Origin: Tritrichomonas musculus
Lineage: Eukaryota; Parabasalia; Tritrichomonadida; Tritrichomonadidae
DNA: 64,000 nt
Assembly: GCA_039105265.1 (NCBI GenBank)
Contig: JAPFFF010000012.1
Span: 4,464,001-4,528,000 of the forward strand
Direction: 5' to 3'
In this document: in pieces, positions 21,598 to 33,003 of the stretch
Position numbering within the stretch: position 1 is the stretch's first letter
Layout of the letters: the number at the start of each line of letters is the position of its first letter
Notes under the pieces: generated by a model
Database searches by the model: none
What the model was told of the DNA's origin: nothing
What the model saw: only the letters and a program-made list of their open reading frames with translations
Program-made: the position numbers and the translations under genes

Positions 21598-24112
21598 TCA
21601 TTATTGGCTTTAACCTCCTGAAATAATAAACATAAAGTATGATAATAATTCCAAAAAAAATTGAAGGATTTTTTTGTGATTTAATTTCATTATTAAATCA
21701 TTTAAATGACATCTGCTCCATTAAAAATATTGAGAGAGAAATTATGAGTAGCATTACTGAAAGGATTTTTTTCTTTCATGACAAGTTTTGAGTTAGGGAA
21801 TGATATGAGAGACAGATTTTGGCATCCTTCGAAGCAATTTTAATCAATGAAGAATGTTTCGCTCATAAATATGACTAAATTCAATTTTGAATAACAAGAC
21901 AAAGTTACTTTGCTAACTTTTGTCACGTTTGCAGGAAATGTTAAACTTTGAACGATAGAAAAAGCAAATGCGTAATCTCCAATGTAGAATAATTAACAGT
22001 CTTTATCAAATTCAATTTTTGAGAGATTTTTGCAATCCAAGAAAGCTTTCTTGTGGGTATATTTGACACTTTTTGGGATGAAAATGTTTTTTAAAGCAGA
22101 ATTTGAGAAGGTGTTTCTTTCAATTGAAACCAGCTCAGAATTAGAATCAATTGTAACTGACTTTAGTTTATCACAGCCGTAGAAAGCAAAAGTCTTTATG
22201 TACTTGACAATTGATGGAATAGAAACAGAAGAAATGTCACGACAAGCGAAAACAATTGGGTCGAAATGATTAAGATTTTCTTTTGACTTCCCAAAAAAGA
22301 CTTTGTGGCCTTCATCGAGGTATTTGAAGTGTTCATTTTCATGTGACAAAACAACTGTTGTCAAATTTTTATTGTAAAAACACCATCCATTGTGAATATT
22401 TTCAACTTTTGAATGAATTGGTGTTTGATAAAAAGTTTCCTTTTCAAAAGCTTGAAGTTATGAACTTTCTTCAAAATCAACTTTTTTGGGAGAAGAACAG
22501 CCAGAGAAGCATTTCTTGCCTATTTGTTGGACACTTTTTGGAATCCAGATGCTTCGTAATGATGTTGAAACAAATGCATTTTTATCAATTGAAACAAGTT
22601 GAGACTTCTTATCAAAAATGACAATTTGTAAGCCATAACAGTAATAAAATGAATAAGGTGAAATGTGTTTAATATTTTCTAGAATGGCTGCAACATTAAT
22701 ACTGCTTGTACCCAAAATAACCGTATCATAAACCGTTGATTAAGAGTCTGTCTTTTTAAAAACCATTGTTTGATGAAGGACAGACAAATGCTTGTTTTTC
22801 TATGAAATCGTGATATATTTCATTCACAAATGTTTTGGCACTGAAGTTCACATGATTTTGAGGAAAACAAACTTCTTCCATCAATGTGTTTGTGAATGCA
22901 TTCAATTCAATTGTAGTTAGCTCTGAATTCCTTCAAAATCCAAGTCCATAAAAATTTCGAGCAATCAGTGAAAGCGCCTCTTTTGATGATTTTCACTTTT
23001 GGAGGAACGATGAACACTAACACTTGCGCACAGTTAAAGACGTTATCTTCAATTACTTCCAATTTCGAATCATTTGGAATTGTCACTTTTTGAAGTATGA
23101 AACAATTCAAAAAATCAACACTTTCTATCTTCTGTGCTGAATTTGCCATTGAAATATTCTCCATTCGACAACTGCTGAATTCTTCTCTCCAATGAATTCA
23201 AGATTGCAGTCCTTCTTTGGAAAATGAACACTATTCAACAGACAGTTGGCAAAGCCTCCTTTTTCGATCATTTTCACAGAGTTTGGAATTGTTATTGTGC
23301 TGATTTGTGTACATATAAAAGTATTTTATCAGATGACTTCCAATTTTGAATTTTGGTGGAATTTCACATGTGTAAGTTCTTGACCTTCTCTGGAATTGTG
23401 ATGCTTTTAATCGCCGTGCCATAAAAAACCGCTTCCAAAATCATGTCAAGTTCTGAATCATCTGAAAAAGTCACTTTTGATAGATTTTTACATGACAAAA
23501 AAGCGCCAGTGTCAATTTTTTTGACATTTGAAGGAATCGAAAGTGAAGTCAACTAAGTGCTCGAAAATGCACATTCGCAAGTTGTCTCACAAATTGAATC
23601 AGGAGTGAAAGATAGTGATCTCAATTTTGTGATATGATCAATTAAAAAAGAGTTCGTTTCAAAAATTGATCGCTCAATTTTACCTGAAAGTGAGATTTTA
23701 TGGAAATTTACATATGAAATGAATTCAATAAAAGAATCTTCTCTTATCAATGAACAAATGTATGAATCATTTTCACCTTCTTGACGTTTTTTATCAAAAT
23801 TGTTAAAAATATCTTCATCAATTATGATCAATTTTTCTATCCAGAGATTGAAAAATTCATTGGCGAAGAAACAATGAAAGATATCAAAAAAGAACTTTTG
23901 TTAATTGATGATGATTTTCGCTGATACTTTGGATTATGTGTAAACATTTTTTCATTTCTTCTTTATGACTATCAATTTGTTGTTGATTTATGAAATCAGA
24001 TAATATAGAGAAAATAATTTCACTAGATTTTTCATCATTTTCATCAGAACTTTCAATATATTCTAGAATGTAATTTTGGAGTTGTTGCTTGCTATTAATA
24101 TAGTATTCCATT
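21598..24112 (-). pseudogene. BspA-like LRR protein with DUF3447-like N-terminus, broken, copy B
   Basis: Copy of 8946-11460 with identical fragments: ATG side at 24111, LRR_5 units to about 21598, and the same frame breaks. C and D have no counterpart, so this gene either joined the A/B lineage only or was lost from the other two. Confidence 0.75.
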
Positions 24113-24842
24113 GTTTCTTGTTTAAAAAAAAATGTCTGAAAATTTTAATTCAATTTTTCGCCATTCAATTTTGTCAAAATTTGTAATTCAATTTCAAAAA
24201 TTTCATTTCTCGAAAAAAACTTTAGAAAAAATTTGATAGATTTTTTTGGACAACTTTCATTTCTCTCAATTTTGGACAATTTTTGGACCAGAATGCTCTC
24301 AATTTTTTTATTTTATTAATGTATTTTTAAATAATAATAAAAAAAGATAATGATAATAAAATTATAATTTATTTATTAGTCTGATATTATTTTTTTCTAA
24401 ATTTATTTATTTTATAGATGTTGACAAAATGAAGTCATATGTAGAACAGTCAAACCATAGTGAGCTAGAAAACCAAAGAAGAAAAGTCCAATAAAAATAG
24501 AAATAAGAAAAAATAAATAAAGAAGAAGTTGCTGAAAGTCATCTTTTAAAATATCATTGAGAATATGAGATTATTATTTGGATGTTTGAGCGGTGATTAA
24601 ACGAGAGCCTAAACAATTAAAAAACTGGGGAGAAATATTAAAATAATATCCAGGATTCTTTTTCTGTACTCATCATTTCAATGAATATCTTGTTACAAAA
24701 CAATTACCAACAAAAATTAAAAACGACAAAAGAGAAAAACGAATAAAAATGATTCTTCTTCAAAACAATGAAAGTATTTCCCGATACAAAATTCTTTATT
24801 TTTTCATTAAATGAAGTGATCTTTAATGACGTCATTCACCAG

Positions 24843-27800
24843 CTAAGAAGAAAATCGTATTTTCTCATTTGGTGACACTTTTTTAACTCTTTTTACATGT
24901 CTCAAAATATCTTCAGAATAAAGAGTTGTTTTATCAAAATCATCTTCAAACATATCATCATCATCATTATTATTACTACTTTCATCTTCACTCCTATCGT
25001 CATTCAATTCTAACTTTTGAATGCTAGAAATATCAACATGCTCGCTTTGAGATTTGAGAGAGTTAATGGCCGAATTCAGACGAATTGATTGAGAGAAACC
25101 GAAAAACGGGTAAAAATCAAGGATGTCTTCATTTAGACGGAAACCACGCTGTAAGTCATCAATGCCACTGACACCGAATAAAGTTGCTTTTGATTGGCGA
25201 GTGCTTCTAAAATCCGAATTCTTTTCTTTGAAATAAATGTAGTGAAATCGTCGTCAGGGCTGAACAAGCCGTTATTTCCAAATTCATCAAAGCTATCAAC
25301 ATCGCTGCTTTTACTTTTGTCACTGCTTATTTCAGTGCAATCGTTTTTATTAACATCAGAATTTGCTGTACTTTCAATGCATTATGAAATACGATTAGCG
25401 CTCTGGTCCGATTCCGATTCTGGCACATCTATGTAAGAAAATTTTGATTTTTCTATCATTTCGCTTGCCCTCTGATTAGTTTGTTGGCTTGATTGCAACT
25501 CGCTTGCTTCTGTTTTGTACGGATAATCAAAAACAGCCAAATTTATTATGTTCGTTTTTACTGATGATAGAGCGATTGCGTCGTTCATTTTTGATTTGTC
25601 AGTGAAGCCAACAAACGTGCACACGCATTTGGTGCCGGAGTAATAACAGAATCGTTGAATGTCAGATGAATCAGATATGCCAAAAAGTTTGGTAAATTTG
25701 CCAAAAAAAAAAAAAAAAAAAAAAAAAACACGATAAGTCGGTTCATTTATTTCAGCGAAAAAGCAATAAGCAAGACCAGCCTTTGGAATGAAATCCTTGT
25801 AATTAAAGTAAGAACAAATAAACGTATTAAATATAGGCAATAATGAAGGACTTATTGATTTTTGTTGTTGCTTTTCTTCGGTAGAAGATGCATTCTGCTG
25901 TGGACTGTAATTGAATCTAAATTTATCGTCTTTTTGATTGCTTTTTTCATTCGAATTCGTGCTAGAACTGCTATTTTGCGAAGGCGTGTATTTAAATCGG
26001 TTTGAATTATTTTTATCAATCGTGCCACTTTTCACTTCATTGCATTAATTTTGAATTGCTATTATGTGATGGCGAATAATTAAATCTGTTTGAGTCATTT
26101 TTGGCGGTTATGTCACTTTTCACTTCATTGCATGAATTAGAATTGTTATTTTGTGATGGCGAATAATTGAATCGGTTTGAGTCATTTTTGGCGGTTGTTC
26201 TACTTTTTGTTTCATTTTTATCATGTGATGAAGTGTACCAGAATTGGTTATTTTTATTTTTTTTAGAATTACTAAGACTGCTATTAGAATTCTGAGAAGA
26301 TGACTCTTTTTGTTTCCGAATTGGCTATTGGATTAAAACTTACTCTTCCTTTCTATTTTCTTCTTCATAATCATACTCATCATCATCTAGCTGTTTAATA
26401 GAACTGACATCAAGATGTGCATCTTGCTCTTGAAGAATTTTAACCGCACTAATCCTATCAATGGATTTATTGAAGCTAATGTATGTATAATAGTTTGGAT
26501 CACTTTTGCTTATTCGAAATCCCCTCTGTAAATTAACGATATTTTTTATACCCATAAAATCGATATTTCTGAAAACACAATATTTAAATGGATAGCTGTT
26601 CTCTTTAAAATAAAATAATAAAGATCGCTATTTGGACAAAATAGAGGCTCTTCAATTGAAATATTTTCATTCGAATTGAAACATTTTCCCGCGTCTTGTA
26701 TTTGCTGTTGGCCAGAAGTAGATTGGTTTGGTTGTTGAATATAAGAAAAATGGTTTTGTTGTTGAATAGAAGTAGATTGGCTTTGTTGTTGAATAGAAGT
26801 AGATTGGTTTCGAGTATTCTCTTGTTGTAATCCATTAATTTTACTTTTATACAAATATTCTTTGTGGTCGATTGATCCAGATCTTATTGATGACAGCGAA
26901 ATTGATCTGTTCATTGTTTGTTGATTTGAAAATCCAAAGAATGTGTAAATATCTGTTTTCCATGGGTAATAACGAAAGCGATGAAAATCTAATGCATCAT
27001 TAACTTTGAAAAGACATTCATATTTAGAATCAGAGAGAATTTTTGTTGGTTTCTGAATATCCAAAATATAAATGTAAACAAGATTTTGTTTTGAAAACAA
27101 AAACATTAAAATCCGTTTTATTTTGATGCTGATTAGAATTAGAAGTAGAAGTAGAAGTAGAAGAAGATGTTCTATTGGCTTCATTTGCTTTTTTATTTGG
27201 TACTTTATACAAATAAACTTCATGATTGATTGATCCAGATCTTTTAGATGACAGCGAAATTGATCTGTTCATTGTTTGTTTATCTGAAAATCCAAAGAAT
27301 GTGCGAATTTCTTTTGTTCCTGAGTAATAACGAAAACGTTGAATATCTAATGCATCATTAACCTTGAATAGGTATTTGTATTTAGTTTCAGAGAGGCTTT
27401 TAGTTGGCTTCTGAATCTCCAAAATATAGACATAAACGAGATTTCATTTTGGTACAAAAACATCAAAATCTGTTTCATTTTTCTGTTGATTAGAATTTGA
27501 ATTTGATGACGAATAACCGTTATTAGAATGAGATGCCACAGAATAGGTGTAAATATTTATATCGTATTCATTTGAACAGTAAATCGTGTCTATGATTTCT
27601 TGTTTGCATTGAGACAGCGTTTGCTTTTTATATCCGACAAACGTGTAGATTTGCTTCGTGCCAGGAAAATAGCAATTCCTTTGAATATCTAATGCATTAT
27701 TATATTTGTTTAAATGATATCGAAATTTCGGTGAGAAATCTTTAATCTTTTTATATTTAATCTTGGTACCAGAAGAATTACGAATATTATGATTTTTCAA

Positions 27801-27854
27801 ACATGGACTTTTGACTCCTAACGAGAGATAATATTCTGAATTGATAATAAGCAA
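24843..27854 (-). pseudogene. DIQR-module repeat protein, longest version, across the B/C border
   Basis: This is the most complete copy. Minus-strand frames from 27854 give at least five modules: NALDIQRNCYFPGTK with TFVGY; NDALDIQRFRYYSGTK with TFFGFSDKQTMN; NDALDFHRFRYY with TFFGFSNQQTMN; NIVNLQRGFRISKSD; and SSDIQRFCYYSGTK with TFVGF. A last IDDLQRGFRLNED module follows. Linkers are rich in Ser, Asn and Gln (STSIQQQ repeats, SSTSTSTSN). Modules read FVPK, hydrophobic beta-like strands, E-I-Q-K-P-T, then the DIQR core. With 26 T the frame stays open through the Phe run (25382-26035, 217 codons). Several frame breaks remain. No known domain recognised, and no signal peptide or anchor seen. 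Confidence 0.6.
25703..25728 (+). repeat. Poly-A tract, 26 nt
   Basis: A run of 26 A in the same context as those of A and B; this length joins the upstream linker and downstream module into one frame on the minus strand. Confidence 0.95.
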
Positions 27855-27929
27855 TATTATTTTTCAATAGCTTTTATTTTCTTTATAAGCAATATTATCA
27901 ATAGCTTTTATCAATTTATTTTTTTGAAT

Positions 27930-28925
27930 AACATTTTAGCAAACTCTTCATCTGTGCCTGAATAAAGGACTTTCTTGAATTGATAATAAATTGTCTCAAG
28001 AGGCTCTAATAAATGGTTAAATTTGAACGACGCACTTGTATTTTTTTCCATGAGGAAAGCAGCTTGGTAACTGTGAATGAGGACGTTTCTTGCATTGTCG
28101 TAGGATCGAATTATATCAATGAATTTTTTTTGCACTACTTGAGTATCAATTCTGTTCTCATATCGCAATTGAGCCTTATTACGGTGGTACTCCCATTTGT
28201 CGTCAGCGTTGAGTCGTTTGTAGCTGTTGTAGAGCCGATTCCTTTCATTGTACTCTCTCTTAATAACGCAGTTCATTGGCGGAAGCCTGTATGACATGTC
28301 ATTCGAATTGTTGTTGTTGTCATTCGAGTTGTTGTTGGCATTGCTGTTGCTTTTGTTTGTGCTTCTGCTGTCACTTACGTCTTTCTTTTTAATGCAATCA
28401 TAATGCTTTGAACTTCAATCGGAGCCGCAGATCCAGCAAAAAGAGTGATTGCACCTCGTGCACTTCATATGATTGCATCATCCGTTTTTCAATATCGGCG
28501 ACTTACACTTATGGCACGGCTTTGTTCTTTCGGCGATATAATCTTCGGATTTTTCAAAGACTTTTTCATCATCGTCGTAGTCATCATCATCTCTTCTTAA
28601 AAGTCTGTGTTGCAATACTATTTATTTGGATTTTCATCTTTTCTTCAAGTATTTTAACATTTACACTGTGATCATCTGGCTGGTTTGGTGTCGCAGCGTC
28701 TTGAGTATTGAAATAATTTGGCTCAGCAGATTGAGATGAACTTATTTCAATACTGAAATTATCATTTTCCTCTTCTTCCTCTTGGCTTGATTTAGGATTT
28801 ACTAAGAACACAAATGAATCGATAAAAGTAGTCATGTTATCTTCGCCTTCTTTAAATATTCCATTGTAGTCATCAGCTAATTGCTTATTTGTTAAAATAG
28901 CATCTTCGATTAAATGAACATTCAT
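27930..28925 (-). pseudogene. RBR (Ariadne-like) E3 ligase C-terminal part, broken, copy C
   Basis: Homologous to 2028-3093 but its last roughly 30 codons are replaced at about 27932 by unrelated AT-rich sequence. The helical part (27911-28297) is open and lacks about five residues before YHRNKAQ. The TGA after GSD in the Rcat domain is also here, although the surrounding bases differ slightly from A, so the nonsense change is older than the A/C split. Confidence 0.7.
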
Positions 28926-29024
28926 CGAGCCAAAACAATCGTATCGTATGCGATTATGTTGATTAAATTAACGATATATTGTGTTCCTCTTGTCTTGAAT
29001 ATCGAGTGTTAAAACAATCATATC

Positions 29025-29853
29025 ATATGCGTCACTTTTTATGTCGGATTTCATTAAAATGATTTTCTCACCCAGCATCATCAGCCCCTGATTGTTTGGC
29101 ATTATAGAAACTTGCTCAAGGTTAGTTTTAGAGAAGAAGCATTCTTCTAAATATCAACTTTCGATGGAATGTTTATCTTCTTGATCGACGACTTAGTGAA
29201 TGCAAATTTACCAATCGAAACATGATTCGAATAATTGTTAAAAATGACCTGTTCTAGGTTTCTCTATTCATAGAATGCATATGGCGCGATATATCGAATT
29301 TTGGAGTCAATTGTGAAATCTTTAATGTCGCGACTGGCAAAGATTAAAACATCATAGAAATCGAGTTCTGATGCAAATTTTCAAACAACAATTTTATGAA
29401 GTTCGTCCATAGAAGAAAAGTTTTTGTTTTCAGGTGGAATTACTATTTTTGTGAGATTTGATGTGGTTGAAAACCGTCATTCTTCTAGTTTTTCAACTTT
29501 GGATGAAAATGTGAAGGTCTCGACTGACGATTTGGCAAACGCAGATTTATTAGTTGTGGTGATTTCTGAATTTTCGGATATTATGAAAGCTTTGATGTTA
29601 TTGCATGAATAAAATGTGTAGTTATTAATCTCTTTGATATGTGGTGTTAATGAAATCCTCATTATTGATGATAATGCAAATGTTTCTTTTTCTATTGTCG
29701 GCATTTCTGAATCTTCAGCAAATTTAAAGATCCTGATTTGCATGTTGCCTTTGAATGAACCTTCTTTAATATTATTAATAACATATTCTTTTGAATCATA
29801 CGTAATCGATCGTGGAACAAAAACTTCACCTTTAGCTTTCGGTGAATGAACCC
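29025..29853 (-). pseudogene. BspA-like LRR_5 fragment, copy C
   Basis: Copy of 3180-4008 with isolated substitutions (for example Thr to Ala in NNIKAFIISENSEI). It is broken in the same places. Confidence 0.75.
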
Positions 29854-30918
29854 TGGCTGCTGTATCATTATTTATATCAACTTCTTATTTTTTATCAAAA
29901 TGATGATTCTGAAAAGAATAAATACGAAGAAAAAAATTCGCAATCATTTACAGAATACATATATAACGATAAATTGCTATCGCTTCCGATAAGTATTTTG
30001 CATCGAATTCTAACCAAATCGCGAGATTATAATCAAAATTTGTCAGAAGATGTAATTTTAATTTTTTATTCAAAGGTCTTCGAAAATTCGGGCGAGAAGC
30101 CTCTGTTTTATTTGATAACATAAACTTTACAACTGTTAGTTCGAAAAATATGAATGTATTGATGACAGATTTTTCAAATGTTTTTGATTTTCACTTCATC
30201 AATCCACTTTTTATGAGGACAATTTATGACGAGCAAAACGAAATCATCAAAAAATTGGACGAAATCAAGAAGCAACAAGAAGAAGAAATATCTCGAATTA
30301 AAAAAGAGAATGAGAAGCTCAGAAGCATGATTGTTGAGAAAGACGACATTGTGAATTTAATTCATGATGAAATGACGAGATATCTTCACTATCGTTTATT
30401 TCAATTTGATGGAAATAACGAACATTCATTCACTGGAATCCCGCGTTATTTGACAAGGATCTGTAACGGTAATTGAAGAAAAAGGATTCATAAAGATAAC
30501 TTCTTCATCAATTCACAATAATCATTATCAAATTAAAACAATCGTCGATTTCGACGATAAATCACATTATTTCGCAACAGCAAACGAGAGGAATTCTTGG
30601 ATTAAGTTTGACTTTAAATCACACTCAATTAGGCCAACTTTTTATTCATTGAGATTCAGGCATGACTTTAAATACCAGAACCTTCAAAAGTGGGTCCTCG
30701 AGGGATCAAATACAGATGGAAATGAATGGAAAATATTGGACTCAAGAAACAATGTGAAGCGTCTGGATGGACTCAGTTTACAAAATACTTTTGAGGTTCT
30801 CAATGGTTCCGAATCTAAAGAAAGTTTTAGATATATTATAATAAGACACGCAGGACCTAATCATAACGGTGATAACGTCTTCGTTTTGTCAGCAATTGAA
30901 TTTTTTGGCTACTTATAA
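29842..30918 (+). pseudogene. Discoidin (F5/8C) family protein with complete F5/8C domain, broken, copy C
   Basis: Here the 3' half is authentic. After SHSIRPTFYSLRF come WVLEGSNTDGNEWKILDSRN, FEVLNGSESKESFRYIIIRH and FVLSAIEFFGYL-stop, the typical end of an F5/8C beta-sandwich with its conserved W, LDSRN and A-I-E-F-F-G motifs. The N-terminal helical part and the coiled coil precede it in two other frames, so at least two breaks separate the domains. Such domains bind sugars or lipids in other proteins; the ligand in trichomonads is not known. C and D show the ancestral form; A and B are chimeric. Confidence 0.75.
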
Positions 30919-31717
30919 TAATTAAATATTTTTTTTATTCAAAACATATTTTTACAATTGCATTCAATTTCAAAGGCGATTTTCATTCAAAAAAATCATT
31001 AATGTTATTACAAAATTCCATGAAAATTCAAGCACAGTTTCTAAGTACGCACTTTTTTATTGATAAAAATTGAAAATTCCCCTTTAACCTTAACCTTTTC
31101 AACTTTTTTTCGGATTACTTTAATACTCATATGAATGAAATTCAACCTGACCAAAGTGATTTTATAAAAACATCTTTTTATATTATTTTATTGGGTTGAA
31201 ATGTTATGTATTTATGTTTTATATTAATTATTATATTTATCATTATATTTATCATTATATTTATATACTTATATACTTATTTTAATATATATAATATTTA
31301 TTATATATGAAGATATTTGATTTTTAAAAGAGTGTAAAATATCAATAAAATATTTAAAATTTATTGAAAATTGAGTGGAATTTGTTATAGTTTTTTAATA
31401 ATTGTGAAATTTATTTTGAAATTGAGATAGAATAAAATAATTCTTTTAAAAAGTTATGAAAACAATGAATTTTTAAAATAATTATACTTTATATAATAAT
31501 AAAAAATATACATTATTTGATTTGATTTAAAACTTTATTATAAGTAATGAAACAATTTTTGTTACCATATTTGCTTTTATTTCATATTTTTGTAAAAACA
31601 TTTGTAATTTTTTCATGATAAATAGATTCTGTTTTTATTTTTGATATTTTATACATAAACATATAATAAAAAATAACAAAATAATTTTAATTTTTCTAAA
31701 ATTGTCAAGATAATAAT
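30919..31717. other. AT-rich spacer upstream of kinase, copy C
   Basis: No gene seen. It contains a short run of repeated TTATATTTATCA-like units near 31230-31265. The D counterpart (51751-52441) has fewer such units. Confidence 0.6.
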
Positions 31718-31728
31718 TCATTTTATTT
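31718..31728 (+). promoter_or_regulatory. Initiator (Inr)-like element, kinase copy C
   Basis: TCATTTTATTT places the putative +1 A (31720) 9 nt before an ATG at 31729, which is the spacing typical of trichomonad mRNAs with very short 5' leaders. Confidence 0.65.
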
Positions 31729-33003
31729 ATGAAGGAAAGGTTAAAAAAATTGGCCTCTTTAATTATTTATTTTATTAAAATGGAACTCGAAGATGCGTTC
31801 TTTGACACCTCAGACTACGAACTAACTGGCACCAAGCTTGGTGAAGGTGCCTTTGGGAAAGTCTACCTTGTGAAAAACATTGAAGATGACCAACTCTATG
31901 CGGCGAAGATAATTAATATCCAAGGTGACTACTCAGGAAAAGAGCAAATGAAGCTTATACGTGAAACAGCGATTCTCCACAAGCTTGATCACCCAGCAAT
32001 TGTCAAATTTTACGGAATCAACTTCCACGATTTTGAAGATCCGTCACAGCTTGCGCCGACGATTCTCACGGAGTACCTGGCGAAAGGATCGTTCAAAGAT
32101 GTCCTCAAGAAGGCTGAGTGCGGCCTTGCTGACCATGACTGGAGTGCGACGAAGAAGCACATCTGCCTGCTTGGAATCGCTGACGCGATGCGCTACCTGC
32201 ACGCGAAGGGAATTCTGCACCGCGACCTCAAGCCAGAAAACATCCTCATCGACGGCGACTACAGGCCTCGCGTTGCGGACTTCGGCCTCTCTCGTTGCTT
32301 CTCGCAGGCGCTGTCAAGATCTGTTCAATTGTCGATGACAGGAAAAATCGGGACACCCCTCTACATGGCCCCAGAACTTTTTGAAGACGAGGGCCACTTC
32401 AGCACAGGCATCGATGTCTATGCGTTTGCGATCCTGGCGTACGAAATCGTGTCAGGCCAAGAACCTTACAAAGAGAAAGGAAAGTCGATCACGATGGCGA
32501 ATCTTGTTAGGAAGGTCCTGGCTGGTCAGAGGCCGAAATTTGTTGATGGCATCACTGATCCGATGTGGGAGCTGATAACTCGATGCTGGAGCAAGGACCC
32601 TAGCGAGCGTCCTTCATTCGAGGAGATATTCCAAGAACTGTCAACGAACTTTTCACTTTTTGACGAAGATGTAGACGAAGATGAAATCATAGACTACCTG
32701 GACCATCTTGCTGATGAAAATAAGGTGGAAACTGTTGCAAGCACAAGCGAAAGAAAAGAAGATTTTGTTTCTAAATACGATCAGTTGGTCAAGAAGCAAG
32801 AGAAAGACAAAAAGATATATTCAGAAATGTTGATAAAACTTATTGGTAGACAAGACGACATTACTGATTTATATTTCCCTTCAATTAAAGGAAACATATT
32901 GCATCTTGCATGTGAATCAGGAAATCTTGAAGTTGTGAAATACATCATCTCACTCAACAAGATTGATATCACATCAAAAAATATTTTTATTTATTTTTCA
33001 TGA
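31729..33003 (+). CDS. TKL-type Ser/Thr kinase with first ankyrin unit, copy C (true ATG start)
   Basis: A 424-codon frame starting MKERLKKLASLIIYFIKMEL, preceded at 9 nt by an Inr, so this start looks real. The extra 17 residues are basic then hydrophobic. The kinase domain has every catalytic motif and differs from A/B at a few residues: SGKE for SVKE, MWELI for MWKLI, EIIDYL for EIKDYL, VETVA for VEGVA, SEMLI for SEILI. It ends in one ankyrin hairpin and a TGA. Eleven further ankyrin units follow; a 25-nt spacer duplication (around 34745) moves the downstream part, including the terminal segment ending at 35260, out of the kinase frame. Confidence 0.87.
   Translation: MKERLKKLASLIIYFIKMELEDAFFDTSDYELTGTKLGEGAFGKVYLVKNIEDDQLYAAKIINIQGDYSGKEQMKLIRETAILHKLDHPAIVKFYGINFHDFEDPSQLAPTILTEYLAKGSFKDVLKKAECGLADHDWSATKKHICLLGIADAMRYLHAKGILHRDLKPENILIDGDYRPRVADFGLSRCFSQALSRSVQLSMTGKIGTPLYMAPELFEDEGHFSTGIDVYAFAILAYEIVSGQEPYKEKGKSITMANLVRKVLAGQRPKFVDGITDPMWELITRCWSKDPSERPSFEEIFQELSTNFSLFDEDVDEDEIIDYLDHLADENKVETVASTSERKEDFVSKYDQLVKKQEKDKKIYSEMLIKLIGRQDDITDLYFPSIKGNILHLACESGNLEVVKYIISLNKIDITSKNIFIYFS

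Larger units (their letters stand above)
12652..25302 (+). repeat. Segmental cassette copy B
   Basis: Direct tandem copy of A in the same order and orientation. Near its right end, around 25243-25250, the sequence differs from A (12590-12600) by a small substitution plus a one-base loss. The poly-A tract is 25 nt (13052-13076) against 24 in A and 26 in C. Confidence 0.9.
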
